Below are positions 6,908-9,612 of a stretch of DNA of 9,612 bases, piece by piece. The DNA is from Acidimangrovimonas sp. GTDB taxonomy: Bacteria > Pseudomonadota > Alphaproteobacteria > Rhodobacterales > Rhodobacteraceae. The first letter of the stretch is position 1. The number at the start of each line of letters is the position of its first letter. A program made the position numbers and the translations under genes. Location: assembly GCA_030147905.1 (NCBI GenBank), contig JASBUM010000505.1, positions 1-9,612 on the forward strand. Reading direction: 5' to 3'. The notes below the pieces were generated by a model that was not told the DNA's origin, searched no databases, and was given only the letters and a program-made list of their open reading frames with translations.

Positions 6908-6967
6908 CGACGTCAGGGGGCGTGACGACAGGGGGCTTGACGACAGGGGGCTTGACGGCTGGGCGCC
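6908..6967. repeat. 15-bp tandem array, about four units (TGACGACAGGGGGCT)
   Basis: Units start at 6908, 6923, 6938 and 6953. The two central ones are identical (TGACGACAGGGGGCT); the first differs at three bases and the last is degenerate after TGACG. GGGGGCTTG here (6931-6939 and 6946-6954) is the exact reverse complement of CAAGCCCCC at 7059-7067 in the next array, so the two arrays are partly inverted copies. Confidence 0.85.
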
Positions 6968-7001
6968 GCCGCGACGGCCACCGATGATCGCGCCCCGCAA
7001 C

Positions 7002-7023
7002 GTCCGGTCCCTGTCCGGTCCCT
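7002..7023. repeat. Perfect 11-bp tandem duplication
   Basis: GTCCGGTCCCT occurs twice with no spacer (7002-7012 and 7013-7023). It lies between the two 15-bp-period arrays, in what would be the loop of any hairpin formed between them. Confidence 0.85.
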
Positions 7024-7040
7024 TGAACCCGGGCGGCGGC

Positions 7041-7120
7041 TGACATGTGCCGCGGTGACAAGCCCCCGGTTGACAGGCCCCCGTTGACAAACACCCGTTG
7101 ACAGGACGCCAGTTGACGGG
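7041..7120. repeat. 14-15-bp period array of TGACA-led units, about six copies
   Basis: TGAC recurs at 7041, 7056, 7071, 7085, 7099 and 7114, steps of 15, 15, 14, 14 and 15 bases. Units read TGACAAGCCCCCGGT, TGACAGGCCCCCGT, TGACAAACACCCGT and TGACAGGACGCCAGT, with weaker first and last copies. GTTGACA appears repeatedly and resembles a -35 box, but no -10 boxes follow at the right distance, so promoters are not claimed. Even spacing suggests either slippage or repeated binding sites. Confidence 0.8.
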
Positions 7121-7194
7121 GGCCGCGCCGGACGCCGAACGCCACCGACCCCGATCGTGCCCGGACGTCCGTCCGCACCGGCCCCGCTGTGGCT

Positions 7195-7218
7195 GCCCCT
7201 GCCCCCGCCCCTGCCCCT
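7195..7218 (-). other. G-quadruplex-forming hexamer tract just after the ribD stop
   Basis: Four hexamers on the plus strand: GCCCCT, GCCCCC, GCCCCT, GCCCCT. Read in the direction of ribD transcription they give four runs of at least four G with loops of one or two bases, a strong G-quadruplex pattern, starting 13 bases after the ribD stop codon. CCGGACGT flanks the tract on both sides (7161-7168 and 7221-7228). It may slow polymerase or protect the 3' end of the ribD mRNA; that is inference. Confidence 0.5.
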
Positions 7219-7231
7219 GTCCGGACGTGTT

Positions 7232-8425
7232 TCAGCCGATCGCCCGGTCGCGCCACCAGTTCTGCACCGTGTCGCCGCCGACCTCGGCACTACCTTCAAG
7301 GGTGAACCGTGGCGCGGCCGCGAGCCGCGCGATCGCCATCTCACCCACCGCCGCGCGCGCCTCGCGCCCGAGGACGACACCCGCCTGGCACAGCAGCAGC
7401 CGGTCGACGAGATCGGCGCGCAGCAGCGCCGCCGCCAGCGCGCCGCCCCCTTCGCACAGGACCCGGGTCAGTCCGGCCGCGCCCAGTACCGACAGCATCG
7501 CGCCGGGATCGAGCCCGCCGCCCATCCCCGCCGCCGCGCTATCGCCCTGCGCGCCCGCCCCGTCGCCCGCAGCACCGTCGCCCGCAGCACCGTCGTCGCC
7601 GCCGGCGGATACAGCCGCAAACAGCCGCGCGCCGAGGCGGGCCCATTGCTCGGCCCGCCCCGGCGGGGTCGCCGCCGGATCGTGGATCAGCCATAGCGGC
7701 TGCGCCCCGGCGCTGCGCGCAAGCCGTCCCCCGGTCGGAAGATCGAGCCCCCGCGCCGCCACCACCCGCACCGGCTGCGTCACCGCGCCGAAGCCGCGCA
7801 CGTCAAGCATCGGATCGTCGGCCCGCGCGGTACCCGCCCCGATCAGGACGGCATCGTGATCGAGGCGCCGCGCATGGACGAAATGGCGTGCCCCCGGACC
7901 CGTGATCCATCGGCTTTCGCCGCTTGCCGTGGCGATGCGCCCGTCGAGGCTGGTCGCCAGCTTGAGCGTCACCATCGGCCGCCCCAGTGCCAGCCGGGTC
8001 AGAAACCCCTGATGCGCCCGGCGCGCGGCCTCCGCCTCCACCCGTTCCTCGACCGCGATCCCCGCCTCGCGCAGCCGCGCATGCCCCGCCCCGGCGACAC
8101 GCGGGTCGGGATCGCCGAGCGCGGTGACCACGCGCGCCACCCCGGCCCTCACCAGCGCATCGGCGCAGGGCGGCGTATGCCCGTGATGGGCGCAGGGCTC
8201 CAGCGTGACATAGGCGGTGGCACCGGCGGCCGCCGCGCCGGCCTGGGCGAGCGCATGCACTTCGGCATGCGGCCGGCCGCCCGGCTGGGTCCAGCCGCGT
8301 CCCAAGATGCGCCCCTCGCGCACGATGACACAGCCGACGGCGGGATTGGGCCAGACCCGGCCCGCCCCCCGTGCACCCAGCGCCAGCGCCAGCCGCATGA
8401 AACGGCTGTCGGTCCCGGCGCTCAC
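7232..8425 (-). CDS. ribD: Bifunctional riboflavin deaminase/reductase RibD
   Basis: Carries out two steps of riboflavin synthesis: deamination of 2,5-diamino-6-ribosylamino-pyrimidinone phosphate, then NADPH-dependent reduction of the ribosyl side chain. Residues 1-~145 are the deaminase: NPAVGCVIV (27-35), zinc ligands His53 in PHAEVHAL with catalytic Glu55, and Cys78/Cys87 in [13 protein letters not shown]. Residues ~150-397 are the reductase: [12 protein letters not shown] (154-165), SRWITG (171-176), [14 protein letters not shown] (194-207) and [11 protein letters not shown] (325-335). The 397-residue length exceeds the usual ~360-370 because of a Gly/Ala/Asp-rich insert (about 274-304), encoded partly by a 15-bp tandem duplication. 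The GTG start overlaps the nrdR stop by 4 bases (GTGA) with GAGGA directly upstream; an ATG at 8398 is the alternative. Probably co-transcribed with nrdR. Confidence 0.96.
   Translation of the reverse strand: MSAGTDSRFMRLALALGARGAGRVWPNPAVGCVIVREGRILGRGWTQPGGRPHAEVHALAQAGAAAAGATAYVTLEPCAHHGHTPPCADALVRAGVARVVTALGDPDPRVAGAGHARLREAGIAVEERVEAEAARRAHQGFLTRLALGRPMVTLKLATSLDGRIATASGESRWITGPGARHFVHARRLDHDAVLIGAGTARADDPMLDVRGFGAVTQPVRVVAARGLDLPTGGRLARSAGAQPLWLIHDPAATPPGRAEQWARLGARLFAAVSAGGDDGAAGDGAAGDGAGAQGDSAAAGMGGGLDPGAMLSVLGAAGLTRVLCEGGGALAAALLRADLVDRLLLCQAGVVLGREARAAVGEMAIARLAAAPRFTLEGSAEVGGDTVQNWWRDRAIG
7561..7590. repeat. 15-bp tandem duplication inside ribD
   Basis: CGTCGCCCGCAGCAC occurs twice in direct succession (7561-7575 and 7576-7590), and a related CGTCGTCGCCGCCGG follows. 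It encodes the repeated Gly-Asp-Gly-Ala-Ala of the RibD insert (about residues 279-289). The period is a multiple of three, so the frame is kept. Confidence 0.9.
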
Positions 8426-8889
8426 TCCTCGGCGGCCCCGGTGGGGCGGAGTTCCGAGACGAACTTGTCGAAATCGTCGGCGGCCTGGAAATTCTTGTAG
8501 ACGCTGGCGAAGCGCACATAGGCGACGGTGTCGATCCGCGCCAGTGTCTCCATCACGATCTCGCCGATGGTGCGGCTGGGAATGTCGGTATCGCCCAGGC
8601 TTTCGAGGCGGCGCACGATACCCGAGATCATCTGGTCGATGCGTTCGGGTTCGATCGGGCGCTTCTGCATCGCGATGCGGATCGAACGTTCGAGCTTGTC
8701 GCGGTCGAAATCCTCTCGCCGCCCCGAGCTCTTGATGACCACGAGGTCGCGCAGCTGCACCCTTTCATAGGTGGTGAAACGCCCTCCGCAAGCGGGGCAG
8801 AAGCGCCGGCGCCTGATGGCGACGTGATCTTCCGCCGGACGTGAATCCTTAACCTGCGTGTCGATATTTCCGCAAAACGGACAACGCAT
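8422..8889 (-). CDS. nrdR: Transcriptional repressor NrdR
   Basis: Represses ribonucleotide reductase genes in response to ATP/dATP. The 155-residue product has the usual family length and opens with the zinc-ribbon [18 protein letters not shown], with cysteine pairs CPFC (3-6) and CPAC (31-34) joined by the basic RRRRF (26-30). An ATP-cone follows (about 49-139; [52 protein letters not shown]). The ATG at 8889 is chosen because MxCPxC is the invariant start and GAGGTAGAGG lies just upstream; the frame stays open further but with no family similarity. It overlaps ribD by 4 bases, and nrdR-ribD adjacency is common in alphaproteobacteria. No reductase gene is in the window. Confidence 0.97.
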   Translation of the reverse strand: MRCPFCGNIDTQVKDSRPAEDHVAIRRRRFCPACGGRFTTYERVQLRDLVVIKSSGRREDFDRDKLERSIRIAMQKRPIEPERIDQMISGIVRRLESLGDTDIPSRTIGEIVMETLARIDTVAYVRFASVYKNFQAADDFDKFVSELRPTGAAEE

Positions 8890-8928
8890 TGCCTCTACCT
8901 CGGGGTCCGGTCGAACTTTTCCACAGGC

Positions 8929-8957
8929 ACTATAGGGCGACCGCCAGAGTTTGGGTA
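8929..8957 (-). promoter_or_regulatory. Candidate promoter for nrdR-ribD
   Basis: On the minus strand TACCCA (plus 8952-8957) and TATAGT (plus 8929-8934) are 17 bases apart. The -10 matches TATAAT at five of six bases; the -35 is weak (three of six). A start near 8922 would give a leader of about 33 bases before nrdR. The local drop in GC content supports it. Confidence 0.45.
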
Positions 8958-8987
8958 GAGAGACATTTTCGCCACAATATCGGTGCG

Positions 8988-9128
8988 ATTGACCGGGCCC
9001 GCACCGGCGATGACGACGGCGCGCGGCCGCCGGCCCCTGCCGGGCGCCCTTGCAGCAGGGCGCGGGCAGGCCGGGAGGTCGAATTCTGACGGCCGGCGTC
9101 GGGAACGGGCGCGCCCTGCGGGGCACGA
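8988..9128 (+). ncRNA. Possible 6S-like structured RNA upstream of the formyl-THF cyclo-ligase gene
   Basis: In E. coli, and as I recall in Rhodobacter sphaeroides, 6S RNA is encoded directly upstream of the 5-formyltetrahydrofolate cyclo-ligase gene, and this gap has the right size. Pairings I can draw: a closing stem CCCGCA (8998-9003)/TGCGGG (9117-9122); an inner stem GGCGCGC (9018-9024)/GCGCGCC (9109-9115); a long terminal hairpin (9030-9074) with CCTGCC/GGCAGG and GCGCCC/GGGCGC around the loop TTGCAGCA; and a small hairpin GACG/CGTC (9088-9100) on the 3' side. This resembles the long stem with an open middle of 6S RNA, but the bubble is asymmetric and I cannot confirm conserved bases. 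Ends are approximate. High GC alone can produce such stems. Confidence 0.3.
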
Positions 9129-9157
9129 CATGGTCGGCTCCGCCCAGGAGGCTTCCC

Positions 9158-9612
9158 ATGCAACGCGAAGACGACGATCTGCCCGGCGATCCGCCCTGCC
9201 ATGCCCATCTGGTCGACCCCGCCCACATGGGGCTGGTCGATGCCCAGACCGCGCGTGATGTCCAGCGATGGCGCCGGGCGGAACGGCAGCGCCTGATCGA
9301 GATGCGGCGCGCATTGGCCGTGAGCGCGCGAAAGCAGGCGGATATCGCGCTGATCGAGGCGCTGGAGGCTCGGCTCGGTGCGCTCGGGCGCGATCGCGGC
9401 GGGTTGCGGGTGGCGCTCTACTGGCCGATCAAGGGAGAGCCGGACCTGCGCCCCTGGGCCGAGACGTTGCGCGCACAGGGCGCGATCACGCTGCTGCCGG
9501 TGGTGGAGCGGCCCGCCACGCCCCTGGTCTTTCGCCGCTGGAAGTCGGGCGACAGCCTTGAGCGCGGGATATGGAACATTCCCGTCCCCGCCGCCGACCT
9601 CCCCGCCGAGCG
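9158..9612 (+). CDS. 5-formyltetrahydrofolate cyclo-ligase, 5' part (cut by the window edge)
   Basis: Catalyses the ATP-dependent conversion of 5-formyl-THF to 5,10-methenyl-THF in cytosolic one-carbon metabolism. The frame is open from ATG 9158 to the window end, giving 151 residues of an expected ~190-230. Family features in order: a basic start [15 protein letters not shown] (39-53), [16 protein letters not shown] (85-100), [10 protein letters not shown] (108-117), [16 protein letters not shown] (122-137) and IWNIPVPA (138-145). The start has AGGAGG (9146-9151) 6 bases upstream, the best ribosome site in the window. About 35 residues precede the usual family start; the strong ribosome site argues that they are translated. 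Divergent from nrdR. Known as fau or ygfA in other bacteria. The 3' end is not visible. Confidence 0.92.
   Translation, partial: MQREDDDLPGDPPCHAHLVDPAHMGLVDAQTARDVQRWRRAERQRLIEMRRALAVSARKQADIALIEALEARLGALGRDRGGLRVALYWPIKGEPDLRPWAETLRAQGAITLLPVVERPATPLVFRRWKSGDSLERGIWNIPVPAADLPAE

Larger units (their letters stand above)
6780..7231. other. Repeat-dense convergent intergenic region between kpsC and ribD
   Basis: These 452 bases lie between two genes that converge. Frames on both strands stay open for up to ~100 codons, but only because the 15-bp repeats give five-residue repeats (for example AGLTK on the minus strand); none has a good ribosome site or a recognisable domain. The region holds a terminator, three 14-15-bp-period arrays, an 11-bp tandem pair and a C-rich hexamer tract, each listed separately. 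No transposase remnant or attachment site was seen. Confidence 0.75.

Noticed and set aside
7041..7120. Multiple promoters from the repeated GTTGACA hexamers
   Set aside because: No TATAAT-like hexamers lie 16-18 bases downstream; the boxes repeat because the 14-15-bp unit repeats.
6775..7120. CRISPR array or plasmid iterons
   Set aside because: Units are 14-15 bp with no unique spacers and differ in sequence between arrays. There is no cas or replication-initiation gene, and the setting is chromosomal housekeeping genes.
6703..7380. Five-residue repeats such as AGLTK in minus-strand frames, resembling pentapeptide-repeat proteins
   Set aside because: They come directly from the 15-bp DNA repeats, appear in several frames at once, lack a ribosome site and run into ribD antisense or kpsC antisense.

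Overview
The window is GC-rich DNA (dense in C and G at third codon positions) from an alphaproteobacterium, most likely a member of the Rhodobacteraceae/Paracoccaceae. This rests on the neighbourhood nrdR-ribD-ribE-(GIGHN-type small protein), the protein sequences, and a triple-hairpin intergenic element of a kind I recall from Rhodobacterales genomes. The genus cannot be fixed from sequence reading alone.

Layout from left to right. (1) Positions 1-1501, minus strand: riboflavin synthase (ribE, 833-1501) is followed, with a 4-base overlap, by a conserved small protein of unknown function (273-836). A three-hairpin element (77-141) comes next, then a well-placed ribosome site and ATG (19) for a gene that runs off the left edge, possibly the next riboflavin gene. 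(2) Positions 1502-2128: a long gene-free divergent region with a G-quadruplex-type tract, a 13-bp tandem duplication and an AT-richer end. (3) Positions 2129-6779, plus strand: a capsule cassette of kpsS, a BexD/CtrA/KpsD-like outer-membrane polysaccharide export lipoprotein, and kpsC. Together these would start the poly-Kdo linker on a lipid (KpsS), extend it (KpsC) and pass the polymer through the outer membrane. The ABC transporter partners (KpsM/T/E) are not in the window. (4) Positions 6780-7231: a convergent region with a good terminator for kpsC and an unusual density of short tandem repeats, most of them with a 14-15-bp period, plus a second G-quadruplex-type tract just after ribD. 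(5) Positions 7232-8889, minus strand: nrdR and ribD, overlapping by 4 bases. ribD carries a Gly/Ala/Asp-rich insertion whose DNA is also a 15-bp tandem duplication. (6) Positions 8890-9157: divergent promoter region with a possible 6S-like structured RNA. (7) Positions 9158-9612, plus strand: the 5' part of 5-formyltetrahydrofolate cyclo-ligase, cut by the window edge.

The main structural point is that the riboflavin genes nrdR-ribD and ribE-(small protein), usually one co-oriented block in this group, are separated by the capsule cassette on the opposite strand. Repeat-rich, gene-free DNA lies at both junctions. No transposase, integrase, tRNA, rRNA or CRISPR array is visible.
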